This document shows, in pieces, positions 15,857 to 24,268 of a DNA stretch of 64,000 nt. The position numbers and the translations under genes were made by a program. Below the pieces are notes generated by a model. That model did not search any database, was not told where the DNA came from, and saw nothing but the letters and a program-made list of their open reading frames with translations. Source of the stretch: Citrobacter amalonaticus (GTDB lineage Bacteria; Pseudomonadota; Gammaproteobacteria; Enterobacterales; Enterobacteriaceae); the NCBI RefSeq assembly GCF_018252635.1, contig NZ_JAGTXM010000004.1, positions 434,001 to 498,000 of the forward strand, in the 5' to 3' direction. Each line of letters starts with the position of its first letter. Position 1 is the first letter of the stretch.

Positions 15857-16918
15857 ATGCATTTTCGTCATCTGTTCTCGCCGCGTCTGCGGGGTTCATT
15901 GCTGTTAGGTTCACTGCTGGTTGCTTCTTCATTCAGCGTGCAGTCCGCAGAGGAATTGCTGCGTAAGGGCGTGGGTAAAGGCGCCTATGAAATGGCTTAC
16001 AGCCAGCAGGAAAACGCGCTGTGGCTGGCGACCTCGCAGAGCCGCAAGCTGGACAAAGGGGGAATCGTCTATCGGCTTGATCCGGTGACGCTGGAGGTCA
16101 CGCAGGCTATCCACAACGATCTCAAACCGTTTGGCGCCACCATTAACAATACAACCCAGACGCTGTGGTTCGGTAATACGGTCAACAGTGCGGTGACGGC
16201 CATTGATGCGAAAACGAGTGAAGTGAAAGGGCGACTGGTCCTCGATGCCCGTAAGCGCTCAGAAGATGTGCGTCCGTTGCAGCCGCGTGAGCTGGTTGTC
16301 GATGAAGCCACCAACACGGTCTATATCAGCGGTCTTGGCAAAGAGAGCGTGATTTGGGTGGTGGATGGCGAAAAAATTGCGCTGAAAGAGACTATCCAGA
16401 ATACCGGTAAGATGAGCACAGGTCTGGCAATCGACAGCCAGGCGAAACGTCTGTACACCACGAATGCCGATGGCGAATTCATTACTATCGATACCGCCAG
16501 CAATAAAATCCTCAGCCGTAAAAAACTGCTGGATGACGGCAAAGAGCACTTCTTTATTAACCTGAGCCTCGACACGGCAGGTCATCGCGCGTTTGTGACC
16601 GACTCAAAGGCGGCTGAAGTGCTGGTCGTTGATACCCGCAACGGCAACGTACTGGCGAAAGTCGCGGCACCGGAGTCGCTGGCTGTGCTGTTCAACCCAA
16701 CGCGTAACGAAGCCTATGTCACGCACCGTCAGGCGGGTAAAGTGAGCGTAATTGACGCGAAGAGCTACAAAGTGGTGAAAACGTTTGATACGCCCACCTT
16801 CCCGAACAGCCTGGCGCTGTCAGCCGATGGCAAAACGCTGTATGTGAGTGTGAAGCAGAAATCCACACGTGAAAAAGAAGCCACTCAGCCTGATGATGTA
16901 ATTCGCATCGCTCTGTAA
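15857..16918 (+). CDS. yncE: YncE, secreted beta-propeller protein
   Basis: 353 residues, the same as E. coli YncE. A signal peptide (about 1-31; RLRGSLLLGSLLVASSFSVQSA) is followed by a seven-bladed YVTN-type propeller with repeated units such as EAYVTHRQAGKVSVID, KTLYVSVKQK and RLYTTNADGEFITID. E. coli YncE is iron-repressed, periplasmic and binds DNA in crystals; its job is not settled. ATG 15857 has GGGAG 6 nt upstream and gives a proper signal peptide; the earlier ATG at 15818 does not. It is divergent from the TonB receptor yncD with a candidate Fur site between them, which suggests a shared import pathway. Confidence 0.92.
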   Translation: MHFRHLFSPRLRGSLLLGSLLVASSFSVQSAEELLRKGVGKGAYEMAYSQQENALWLATSQSRKLDKGGIVYRLDPVTLEVTQAIHNDLKPFGATINNTTQTLWFGNTVNSAVTAIDAKTSEVKGRLVLDARKRSEDVRPLQPRELVVDEATNTVYISGLGKESVIWVVDGEKIALKETIQNTGKMSTGLAIDSQAKRLYTTNADGEFITIDTASNKILSRKKLLDDGKEHFFINLSLDTAGHRAFVTDSKAAEVLVVDTRNGNVLAKVAAPESLAVLFNPTRNEAYVTHRQAGKVSVIDAKSYKVVKTFDTPTFPNSLALSADGKTLYVSVKQKSTREKEATQPDDVIRIAL

Positions 16919-16952
16919 GACGTCAGAGGGCTGCGATGTCGGGTACCGCCTC

Positions 16953-16985
16953 GTAGGCCGGGTAAGGCGAAGCCGTCACCCGGCA
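16953..16985. repeat. REP element
   Basis: GTAGGCCGGGTAAGGCGAAGC...CACCCGGCA has the usual REP palindrome and lies after yncE. Confidence 0.75.
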
Positions 16986-17007
16986 GATACATGAAGGTGC
17001 AATCTGA

Positions 17008-17034
17008 CAAGGCCTACACGGTGTGTAGGCCTTG
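17008..17034. terminator. bidirectional hairpin between yncE and ansP
   Basis: CAAGGCCTACAC (17008-17019) pairs perfectly with GTGTAGGCCTTG (17023-17034) around a 3-nt loop between convergent genes. Confidence 0.7.
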
Positions 17035-17038
17035 TTGC

Positions 17039-18481
17039 TTATGGCGCGCTGCGGTGTATTTCCGCCACGCGATTACGCACACCATACCAGCCGGCAACCA
17101 GCAGAATGGCAATCAGCGGCAGGGAGGCAATGGTCCAGGTTCCGTTCGGATAATCGAACGCCATCAGCACCAGCACGCTCAACAGGAACAGCAGCGTTAA
17201 CCATGAGGTAAACGGCGCACCGGGCAGTTTGAAGCTGACATCGGCGGCTTTCCCTTCTTTGATTGCCTGACGCAGACGCAACTGACAGACCACGATAAAG
17301 CCCCACGATGCGATGATCCCCAGCGATGCAAAGTTCAGTACGATTTCGAAGACCTGCGATGGCACCAGATAGTTGAGAAAGACGCCGACAACGTATACCG
17401 CCAGCGTCGCCAGAATCCCTGCATAAGGCACATGCTGACGGCTCATCTTGCTCATGAACTTCGGTGCTGAACCGCCCATTGCCATCGAGCGTAAAATCCG
17501 TCCTGTGCAATACAGACCGGAGTTCAGGCTGGAGAGAGCGGCGGTCAGCACAACGATGTTCATGATGCTGCCAATGTAAGGCACGCCCAGCTTTGAAAAG
17601 AAGGTAACAAACGGGCTTTGTCCTGCCTGGTAGGCGTTCCATGGTAAAAGCAAAACCAGCAGCACCACAGAACCAACGTAGAACAGGCCGATACGCCAGA
17701 TCACGCTGTTGATGGCTTTAGGTACCATCGTCTGCGGATCTTTACACTCGCCGGCGGCGGTTCCCACCAGTTCAATAGAAGCAAAGGCAAAGACCACCCC
17801 TTGCACCAGCACCAGCGCTGGCAGAAGACCGTGGGGGAAGAATCCGCCGTTATCAGTAATCAGATGAAAGCCCGTCGCGTTACCGTCCAGCGGTTTACCC
17901 GAACCGAGGAAAATTGTCCCGACCACCAGAAAGAGGACAATGGCCAGCACTTTGACCAGCGCGAACCAGAATTCCATCTCCGCAAACCACTTCACGCCAA
18001 TCATGTTCATGGTGCCGACAATTGCCAGCGCGCCGAGCGCAAAAACCCATTGCGGAACGTCACCAAACGCGCCCCAGTAGTGCATATACAGTGCAACAGC
18101 GGTGATATCGACAATACCGGTCATTGCCCAGTTGATGAAGTACATCCATCCCGCGACGTAGGCGGCTTTCTCGCCGAGAAATTCACGGGCGTACGACACG
18201 AAGCTGCCGCTGGAAGGGCGGTGTAGAACCAGTTCGCCCAATGCGCGCAGAATAAAGAATGAGAAGATCCCGCAGACCAGATAGACCAGCGCCAGCGCCG
18301 GCCCCGCCATCTGCAGACGGGCGCCTGCCCCCAAAAATAACCCGGTCCCAATGGCGCCGCCAATGGCGATCATCTGGACCTGACGGTTGCCCATCGCTTT
18401 GTGATATCCCTCTTCATGGGCATTCAACCAGCGTCGCTTCGCCGCGTGCTGCTCCGACACCGTTGTTTCTTGTGTATTCAT
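17039..18481 (-). CDS. ansP: AnsP, L-asparagine permease
   Basis: 480-residue amino-acid/polyamine/organocation permease with about 12 transmembrane helices. The N-terminal motif IAIGGAIGTGLFLGAGARLQMAG is typical of the family, and the sequence is nearly identical to remembered E. coli AnsP over most of its length. It takes up asparagine by proton symport. ATG 18481 is chosen because CAGGT precedes it and it aligns with the E. coli start; upstream in-frame starts lack this. The chain ends at EIHRSAP, about 19 residues earlier than E. coli AnsP (499 residues as I recall), so only the charged cytoplasmic tail is missing. Confidence 0.92.
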   Translation of the reverse strand: MNTQETTVSEQHAAKRRWLNAHEEGYHKAMGNRQVQMIAIGGAIGTGLFLGAGARLQMAGPALALVYLVCGIFSFFILRALGELVLHRPSSGSFVSYAREFLGEKAAYVAGWMYFINWAMTGIVDITAVALYMHYWGAFGDVPQWVFALGALAIVGTMNMIGVKWFAEMEFWFALVKVLAIVLFLVVGTIFLGSGKPLDGNATGFHLITDNGGFFPHGLLPALVLVQGVVFAFASIELVGTAAGECKDPQTMVPKAINSVIWRIGLFYVGSVVLLVLLLPWNAYQAGQSPFVTFFSKLGVPYIGSIMNIVVLTAALSSLNSGLYCTGRILRSMAMGGSAPKFMSKMSRQHVPYAGILATLAVYVVGVFLNYLVPSQVFEIVLNFASLGIIASWGFIVVCQLRLRQAIKEGKAADVSFKLPGAPFTSWLTLLFLLSVLVLMAFDYPNGTWTIASLPLIAILLVAGWYGVRNRVAEIHRSAP

Positions 18482-18677
18482 TACGTTACCTGTTTGCCTG
18501 TCTGATAAGTCGAACGTTTCACCGCAATTACCTGCTGCGACGCGGGTGCTGTTTCCCGTCATTCTGGGTAGGGATAACACCACCGGCGGAGCATCCTACC
18601 TGCAAATAATAAACGGTGCAAAATAGTCCATTTGGAATGGTCTGATTGCGTAATAATCAACCAAAGCTGAAGTGAGA

Positions 18678-18702
18678 ACCCGCTCTGAAAATCAGAGCGG
18701 GT
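18678..18702 (-). terminator. hairpin after the Aer-like receptor gene
   Basis: ACCCGCTCTGA and TCAGAGCGGGT form a perfect 11-bp stem with a 3-nt loop just beyond the stop of the minus-strand gene. The T tract is weak. Confidence 0.6.
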
Positions 18703-18707
18703 AGGGA

Positions 18708-20249
18708 TCAGGCGGAGGTGCCGAAGACATGTACCGCTTGTTGCAGGCGTGAGGAGCGCCCGGAAAGGTTGCCGGCGGCGTCTCTGACGCTTTCCACCAT
18801 CGTGGCGTTGTTATCGGTCATGTTACCGATGCGGGAGATAGAATCGTTAATCAGTTCCAGTGCCTGCGTCTGTTCACGCGTCGCAAGGCCAATTTCTTTA
18901 ATCATGCTCGACATCTGGAAAACGTCGTCGATCATTCGGGTCAGATGGGTTTCCGTCTGCTCAACCATGCTCACCCCGGCGTTGACGTTGGCGACGTTCT
19001 TCTCAATCAACGACGCAATCTCTTTGGCAGCCGATGCGGAGTGCTGCGCCAGATTCCGCACTTCAGCGGCAACGACCGCAAATCCACGTCCGGACTCACC
19101 GGCGCGCGCGGCTTCGACCGCAGCGTTAAGCGCGAGGATATTGGTCTGAAAAGCAATACTGTCGATCACGCCGATGATATCGACGATCTGCCCGTTGTCG
19201 CGGGAAATCGACTGCATCATGCCGATCGTCTGCTTCATAAAATCGCCGCCTTCGCTGGCGTTAGCGCTGGTTCTGTCCGCCATCGTCATGGTTTGTGCGG
19301 CGGTATCCGCCGTTTGTTGTACTGCGCTGCCAATCTCTTCAATGGCTGCCGCAGTTTGCTGCAGGTTGGCCGAGGTCTCTTCGGAACGCTTATGCAGCGC
19401 CGAGCCTTCCTGACTCACGCGTTTGCTGATTTCCTGAATGCCGGCAATTTGGGTACTCACATCATCCACCAGTGAATTCAGATTTAATCCGGCCTGATTA
19501 ACCAGACGCATCATCATCCCCAGTTCATCGACGCGATTTAAATGGATGCTATCGGGTTTTCGTCCGGCGACCACTTTCTGCATCTGGGCCAGGATCTGTT
19601 TAACCGGATGACAAATTTGATACTTAAGGTAAATAGCCAGCAACAAAAATAGAAGAGTAAACATACCAGCCTGAATAAGCGGGTTAATCACTAATAAAAT
19701 AATACCCAACGCGAGAAACAGACTGATGCCAATAGCATAATTGACACGTTGACGGATGGATAACCATTTAAATGCCGATAAGCAAGCCAGCACGCCACGG
19801 CGAATAATAATCCCCTTAAATAAACGGTACCCCTTGAAATTGTTATTAGTTATTTTCTGATAAAGCTGCTCACTTTGTTCAATTTCCTGACGAGCAGGAA
19901 CGGTGCGCACCGAAATGTATCCGGTTAATCGTTCGTTATGCCAGACGGGGGTGACGTTGGCGCGAACCCAGTAATGATCGCCGTTGTGACGGCGGTTCTT
20001 AACCATACCGGTCCAACTGTCGCCTTGTTGCAGGGTAAACCACATATCGGCAAACGCGGCGGGCGGCATATCCGGGTGACGGATGATATTGTGCGGTTCG
20101 CCCATCAGTTGATTTTCGCCAAACCCGCTGGCGTCGATAAACGCTGAATTCGCATAAGTAATATGGCTTTGCGTATTCGTTGTCGATAACAGCGTCGTTT
20201 TCTCGTTAAGTAAATACTCTTTCTGTGTAACTGGAATGTTACTTCTCAT
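18708..20249 (-). CDS. Aer-like PAS-containing chemoreceptor
   Basis: 513 residues. An N-terminal PAS domain (about 8-120) keeps Aer-type motifs (HNIIRHPDMPPAAFADMWFTL, GMVKNRRHNGDHYWVRANVTPV), so FAD-based redox or oxygen sensing is likely. Two close hydrophobic segments (about 170-212, NYAIGISLFLALGIILLVI and AGMFTLLFLLLAIYL) form a membrane hairpin with no periplasmic sensor. A HAMP segment and the methyl-accepting signalling domain follow, with the conserved tip ESGRGFAVVAAEVRNLAQHSASAAKEI. The C-terminus lacks the NWETF tail, as in Aer. ATG 20249 has AGGAG 7 nt upstream. It is a paralogue or relative of aer at a different locus, so I give no symbol. Confidence 0.85.
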   Translation of the reverse strand: MRSNIPVTQKEYLLNEKTTLLSTTNTQSHITYANSAFIDASGFGENQLMGEPHNIIRHPDMPPAAFADMWFTLQQGDSWTGMVKNRRHNGDHYWVRANVTPVWHNERLTGYISVRTVPARQEIEQSEQLYQKITNNNFKGYRLFKGIIIRRGVLACLSAFKWLSIRQRVNYAIGISLFLALGIILLVINPLIQAGMFTLLFLLLAIYLKYQICHPVKQILAQMQKVVAGRKPDSIHLNRVDELGMMMRLVNQAGLNLNSLVDDVSTQIAGIQEISKRVSQEGSALHKRSEETSANLQQTAAAIEEIGSAVQQTADTAAQTMTMADRTSANASEGGDFMKQTIGMMQSISRDNGQIVDIIGVIDSIAFQTNILALNAAVEAARAGESGRGFAVVAAEVRNLAQHSASAAKEIASLIEKNVANVNAGVSMVEQTETHLTRMIDDVFQMSSMIKEIGLATREQTQALELINDSISRIGNMTDNNATMVESVRDAAGNLSGRSSRLQQAVHVFGTSA

Positions 20250-20651
20250 GAAAGACTCCTGGTGATGCTGCGCAGAATAAACACAAAAGTCCATCAGCCT
20301 GAACTGACGGATAATAGAGATTGATGTATTTAGAATGCTGCATTCTCTACTAAACATAAGAATGACGAAAGTATTTAAAATAAAATTTACCTGCTTTAAT
20401 TAAATCGCGATGCCATTAAAATGAAAAATAAATACAATTGTGTAACCTGAAAAGGATTGCGCACTCTCTTAAGTAAAACCAGGCCGATAAAACGATGACA
20501 AAAAGAAAATAGGGCTGCGCTATTACGGTCAACATCATAAGTTTTACAGACCTATTAATTTTTGTAGGGATCGGCCGCAAGGAACGGTCAGAAAGCCATG
20601 CCAGAAATGCAGGTTACTCTACACTTAGAGTTTTAACCTGCAGGAGGCAGT
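20250..20651. other. 402-bp intergenic region between the receptor gene and yncG
   Basis: AT-rich and divergent. I see no gene. The right end holds an inverted repeat abutting the yncG ribosome site. The rest presumably carries the promoters of both genes, but I cannot fix them. Confidence 0.6.
20608..20642 (+). promoter_or_regulatory. inverted repeat next to the yncG ribosome-binding site
   Basis: TGCAGGTTA (20608-20616) and TAACCTGCA (20634-20642) are perfect inverted copies 17 nt apart. The right arm touches the AGGAGG of yncG. It could be an operator or an mRNA stem that affects translation. Confidence 0.5.
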
Positions 20652-21269
20652 ATGATTAAGGTCTATGGTGCGCCTGGATGGGGGTCTGCTATCAGCGAAT
20701 TGATGCTTACGCTGGCGGACATTCCTTACCGTTTTGTTGATGTCAGCGGTTTTAACAGCGAGGGGCCACAGCGCGACCTGCTGCAAAAAATCAATCCGCT
20801 GTGCCAGGTTCCCACCCTGATGCTTGAAAATGGTGAGGTGATGACCGAAACGGCAGCCATCGCGCTGATGGTGCTCGATCGTCGTCCCGATCTGGCGCCC
20901 CCCATCGGACGTACCGAGCGTCAGCAGTTTCAGCGTCTGTTGATCTGGCTGGTGGCCAATATCTATCCGACATTTACGTATGCCGACTACCCTGAGCGCT
21001 GGGTTCCGGATGCTCCCGTACAGTTGAAAAAGAACTGTATTGAATACCGTAAATCACTCTATCTCTGGCTCAACGAGCAGCTCAGCGCGGAACCCTATGC
21101 TTTTGGTGAGCAGTTAACGCTGATCGATTGTTATCTGTGCGTCATGCGCACCTGGGGGCCGGGTCATGACTGGTTTCAGGATAATACGCCGAATATCAGC
21201 GCGATAGCGGACGCCGTGTGTCAGCGAGCTGAATTACGTCGGGTGCTGAAAAACAATGAGATCATCTGA
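20652..21269 (+). CDS. yncG: YncG, glutathione S-transferase homologue
   Basis: 205 residues matching E. coli YncG. The N-terminal thioredoxin-like domain (1-75) contains NPLCQVPTLMLENGEVMTETAAI, where VPTL and the following TETAA are the usual glutathione-contact loop. The C-terminal all-helical domain contains FGEQLTLIDCYLCVMRTWGPGHDWF, with the capping-box Asp. The substrate is unknown; E. coli YncG is an uncharacterised GST. GGAGG lies 6 nt before the ATG. Confidence 0.9.
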   Translation: MIKVYGAPGWGSAISELMLTLADIPYRFVDVSGFNSEGPQRDLLQKINPLCQVPTLMLENGEVMTETAAIALMVLDRRPDLAPPIGRTERQQFQRLLIWLVANIYPTFTYADYPERWVPDAPVQLKKNCIEYRKSLYLWLNEQLSAEPYAFGEQLTLIDCYLCVMRTWGPGHDWFQDNTPNISAIADAVCQRAELRRVLKNNEII

Positions 21270-21304
21270 GAGACGGTGACAATTGCCGCAGGCCAACGCG
21301 TAAT

Positions 21305-21345
21305 AAAAAAACGCTGTTCCAGGGGAGTGCAGTCCCGGAACAGCG
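21305..21345 (-). terminator. terminator of the talarate/galactarate operon
   Basis: CGCTGTTCC (21312-21320) pairs with GGAACAGCG (21337-21345). On the minus strand the stem is followed by seven T residues, a strong rho-independent terminator for the transporter gene. Confidence 0.85.
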
Positions 21346-21371
21346 GGGCGAAAGCGTCGCCATACGGACGA

Positions 21372-22682
21372 TCAGGCAGCAGACGGGGTTAGCGTAATGC
21401 GATCCAACGGTCCAACAATAAACAGGTAGGAAATAAGGCCAATAAGGCCCATTGAGCCGACGTACAGAATGGCGAAATCAAACGACTGGGTATTGGCCAG
21501 AATCACGCCGATCACCAGCGGGGTGATGATACTTGCCATGTTGCCGCACATATTGAAGACGCCACCTGCAATGCCCAACACCTCTTTCGGCGAGGTATCG
21601 CTGAGGACGCACCAGCCAAGGTTGCCAAACCCTTTGGCAAAAAAGGCCAGGCTCATCGCGGCAATCACCACGAACTCCGAAGAGGTATAGTTCGCAATAA
21701 CAATCACGCAAGAGAGCAGCATGCCGCAAATCACCGGCAGTTTACGCGCAGTAGTGAGGCTGTAGCCGCGCTTAAGTAACCAGTCGGAGAAGACGCCACC
21801 GAGCAGGCCGCCAATAAATCCGGCAATCGCCGGGATACTGGCGACAAAACCCACTTTCAGAATCGACATCCCCTTGGCCTGGTAGAGATAGGTTGGAAAC
21901 CAGGTCAGGAAGAACCAGGTGATAGAGGTGACGCAGAACTGCCCGATGTAGACACCGATCATCATCCGGTTGACGCAGACGCTTTTGATCTGAGCGAACG
22001 AGACCTTCTGCGGCTCCTTTTTACTGCCAAGCATCGGTTCACCACCGCCCTCGCGAATATAGTCGATTTCCTGTTGATTCACTTTGGGATGGTGCATTGG
22101 ATCTTTAATTTTAATTAACCAGAAGACACCGAGAATCACGCCGATGGCACCGATATAATAAAAGACAAAATGCCAGCTTAAGTTATGCAGAATAATGGTC
22201 ATCAGTGGGGTAATAATCCCCAGCGAGATATATTGTGCTGCCTGATAAACCGAGGTGACAAAGCCGCGTTCATTATTCGGAAACCACTGTACGCTTAAGC
22301 GGCTGTTGGCCGGGAAGGCGGGAGCCTCGATTGCACCCATCAATAAACGCAGAATAATCAGTACGATCAGTGGGCTTGCATACAGATAAATGGTGCCCTG
22401 AAACATGGTAACCAGTGACCAGCCGATCAGCGCGCAGCCGTAAACCAGGCGCGAACCGTAGCGATCTAATAACCAACCGCCGGGTAATTGCATAATCACG
22501 TATGCAATCCCAAAAGAGGAAAAAGCCAGCCCCATGGCTTCCGGGTCAAAGCCTAATTCTTTACTCATAATGGGCGCGACGACGGATAACGTTGCCCGGT
22601 CGGCATAATTAAATACGGTGGCAAGAAATAAAAAGATAAGAATGCTGTAACGCACTTTAGTGCGTTTTATCATTGTGTTCAT
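21372..22682 (-). CDS. MFS sugar-acid transporter (talarate/galactarate uptake)
   Basis: 436 residues, 12 predicted helices, anion:cation symporter family (GudP/GarP/DgoT-like). Motifs include FLATVFNYADRATLSVVAPIM at helix 1, GIAYVIMQLPGGWLLDRYGSR after helix 2, and FVASIPAIAGFIGGLLGGVFSDWLLKRG in the second half. ATG 22682 has GAGGAGTGGAG upstream. It follows the dehydratase gene by 72 bp on the same strand and ends at a strong terminator, so it is the second gene of a two-gene operon. The substrate is inferred from the neighbour; Salmonella has a similar pair at another locus (STM3697-3698 as I recall). Confidence 0.85.
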   Translation of the reverse strand: MNTMIKRTKVRYSILIFLFLATVFNYADRATLSVVAPIMSKELGFDPEAMGLAFSSFGIAYVIMQLPGGWLLDRYGSRLVYGCALIGWSLVTMFQGTIYLYASPLIVLIILRLLMGAIEAPAFPANSRLSVQWFPNNERGFVTSVYQAAQYISLGIITPLMTIILHNLSWHFVFYYIGAIGVILGVFWLIKIKDPMHHPKVNQQEIDYIREGGGEPMLGSKKEPQKVSFAQIKSVCVNRMMIGVYIGQFCVTSITWFFLTWFPTYLYQAKGMSILKVGFVASIPAIAGFIGGLLGGVFSDWLLKRGYSLTTARKLPVICGMLLSCVIVIANYTSSEFVVIAAMSLAFFAKGFGNLGWCVLSDTSPKEVLGIAGGVFNMCGNMASIITPLVIGVILANTQSFDFAILYVGSMGLIGLISYLFIVGPLDRITLTPSAA

Positions 22683-22754
22683 TCTCCACTCCTCGGTAAG
22701 GGCAGAAAGCGTTCTGTAAGGCCAGAGGGCGGGAAGCAATCCCGCCAACGGGGA

Positions 22755-23951
22755 TCAGGGGCGTTTGCCAAACTCGCAGCTTAGCTGCGTCCAGCGGCGC
22801 GCCTGTTCGCTAAGGGTGAAGCCCAGACCATGACGATCGGAAATCCACATACGTCCATCGCGCAATTCAAGCTGTTCGTTAAATAACGGGTTCAGCCATT
22901 CGAAATGTTCCAGCCACGGCTCCAGCGGATAGGCGGCGGACAGATGCAGGTGAACTTCCATGGCAAAATGCGGCGCCAGTTTACGGCCGTGTTTGGCGGC
23001 CAAATCCATAATTTTCAGGAACGGAGAGATACCGCCCACGCGCGGGGCGTCTGGCTGAACGAAGTCGCTGGCGTTCCCCAGAATCAACTGTTCGTGCTCG
23101 CGGAAACTGGTCAACATTTCACCGGTGGCGATAGGCGTATCCAGCGCGGCGGCAAGCTGGGCGTGACCTTCAACATCATAGGCGTCAAGCGGTTCTTCAA
23201 TCCAGATGAGGTTAAATTGCTCCATTTTGCGTCCCATGCGGATCGCTGTTTCGCGATCCCACTGCTGGTTGGCATCAACCATTAACGGGAAGTCATCACC
23301 CAACGCCTCGCGAACGGCGGTTAAACGGCGGATATCCTCGGCGCAGTTGGGTTGTCCGACTTTCAGCTTGATCCCGCCAATACCGTTTTCACGCGAAATC
23401 ACCACATTCTTCAGTACCTGATCGAGCGGCGTGTGCAGGAAGCCGCCGGAGGTGTTGTAGCACTGCACGGAATCCCGGTGCGCGCCCAGCAGTTTTGCCA
23501 ATGGCAGGCCAGCGCGTTTGGCCTTCATGTCCCAGAGGGCGATGTCGATAGGGGAGATGGCCTGCACCGCCATTCCGCTGCGGCCAACGGATGCGCCCGC
23601 CCACAGCAGCTTAGTGTAGATTTTGTCAATATCATTCGGGTCTTCACCCAGCAGGTTGTCGGCGATCTCTTTGGCATGAGCGTAAATACCCTGACCACCG
23701 GCGCGTTTTGAATAGCTGAAACCGACGCCTTCAAATCCATCGCGACTGCGGATCTCCGCAATGATAATCGCCACCTCGGTCAGCGGCTTCTGGCGACCGG
23801 TCAACACTTTGGCGTCACTCACCGGGGTTGCCAGCGGCAGAAACGCCAGTGACAGCTTCACCCATTCAATACGATCGCCGGTTTCCGCTGCCGTTCTGGC
23901 ATTGGCCGCTTTGGCATAGGTTACGGCGTCAGAATTCGCGCTTAAAGACAT
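22755..23951 (-). CDS. L-talarate/galactarate dehydratase
   Basis: 398-residue enolase-superfamily (mandelate racemase group) enzyme, almost identical to my memory of the characterised Salmonella TalrD/GalrD. That enzyme dehydrates L-talarate and galactarate to 5-keto-4-deoxy-glucarate and also epimerises them. Seen motifs: the Lys-containing GIGGIKLKV on barrel strand 2, MVDANQQWD and IWIEEPLDAYD (Mg ligands), ATGEMLT, and FAMEVHLHLSAAYP, with the catalytic His a little before it (KLAPHFAMEV). ATG 23951 follows AGGAG with a 7-nt gap and gives the Salmonella length. An operator-like repeat at 23972-23992 lies just upstream. The next enzymes (aldolase, reductase) are not in this window. Confidence 0.93.
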   Translation of the reverse strand: MSLSANSDAVTYAKAANARTAAETGDRIEWVKLSLAFLPLATPVSDAKVLTGRQKPLTEVAIIIAEIRSRDGFEGVGFSYSKRAGGQGIYAHAKEIADNLLGEDPNDIDKIYTKLLWAGASVGRSGMAVQAISPIDIALWDMKAKRAGLPLAKLLGAHRDSVQCYNTSGGFLHTPLDQVLKNVVISRENGIGGIKLKVGQPNCAEDIRRLTAVREALGDDFPLMVDANQQWDRETAIRMGRKMEQFNLIWIEEPLDAYDVEGHAQLAAALDTPIATGEMLTSFREHEQLILGNASDFVQPDAPRVGGISPFLKIMDLAAKHGRKLAPHFAMEVHLHLSAAYPLEPWLEHFEWLNPLFNEQLELRDGRMWISDRHGLGFTLSEQARRWTQLSCEFGKRP

Positions 23952-23971
23952 GTGATTCTCCTGATTGATAT

Positions 23972-23992
23972 AAAATGATTGCGCTAACATTT
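23972..23992. promoter_or_regulatory. operator-like repeat, dehydratase-proximal copy
   Basis: A 21-bp sequence ending GCGCTAACATTT that occurs again at 24125-24145 with one difference (ATGATT versus ATGATG before GCGC). Its centre, TGATTGCGCTAACA, is an imperfect palindrome of the type bound by LacI-family proteins. It lies 21 bp before the dehydratase start, where binding would block transcription. Confidence 0.7.
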
Positions 23993-24124
23993 CTATTCTT
24001 ATGGTGAGAATTAATCCAGCGAGTTGGTGTTGAATTGAACAATCGATCACATATGGCGAATAAAAAAGGGTAATTCCTGCAAAACAGGTCACGATCCAAA
24101 ACATTCTGGTAAAATGCACAACAC

Positions 24125-24145
24125 AAAATGATGGCGCTAACATTT
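24125..24145. promoter_or_regulatory. operator-like repeat, regulator-proximal copy
   Basis: Second copy of the 21-bp sequence, 20 of 21 identical and in the same orientation, 153 bp (start to start) from the first and 123 bp before the regulator start. Two sites would allow DNA looping by a LacI-type tetramer. Confidence 0.7.
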
Positions 24146-24268
24146 AAAGATGCGAACGAAAAAGTAAGCTGCTGTATTTGCGGCGTTTCCGGGTCTGAAG
24201 CTGGCAATAGCCACACGCATGATGAATAATGCACAGATAAATCAGTGAATTTTGCAGGGGCATCCACA

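Noticed and set aside
20483-20490. GCCGATAA, the -10 of flagellar sigma-28 promoters, near the chemoreceptor
   Set aside because: It is on the strand opposite to the receptor gene and has no TAAA 15 bp upstream.
24030-24055. CRP-like half-site (ATCACAT) in the talarate regulatory region
   Set aside because: The other half does not match TGTGA at the right spacing, so I do not list it, though catabolite control is plausible.
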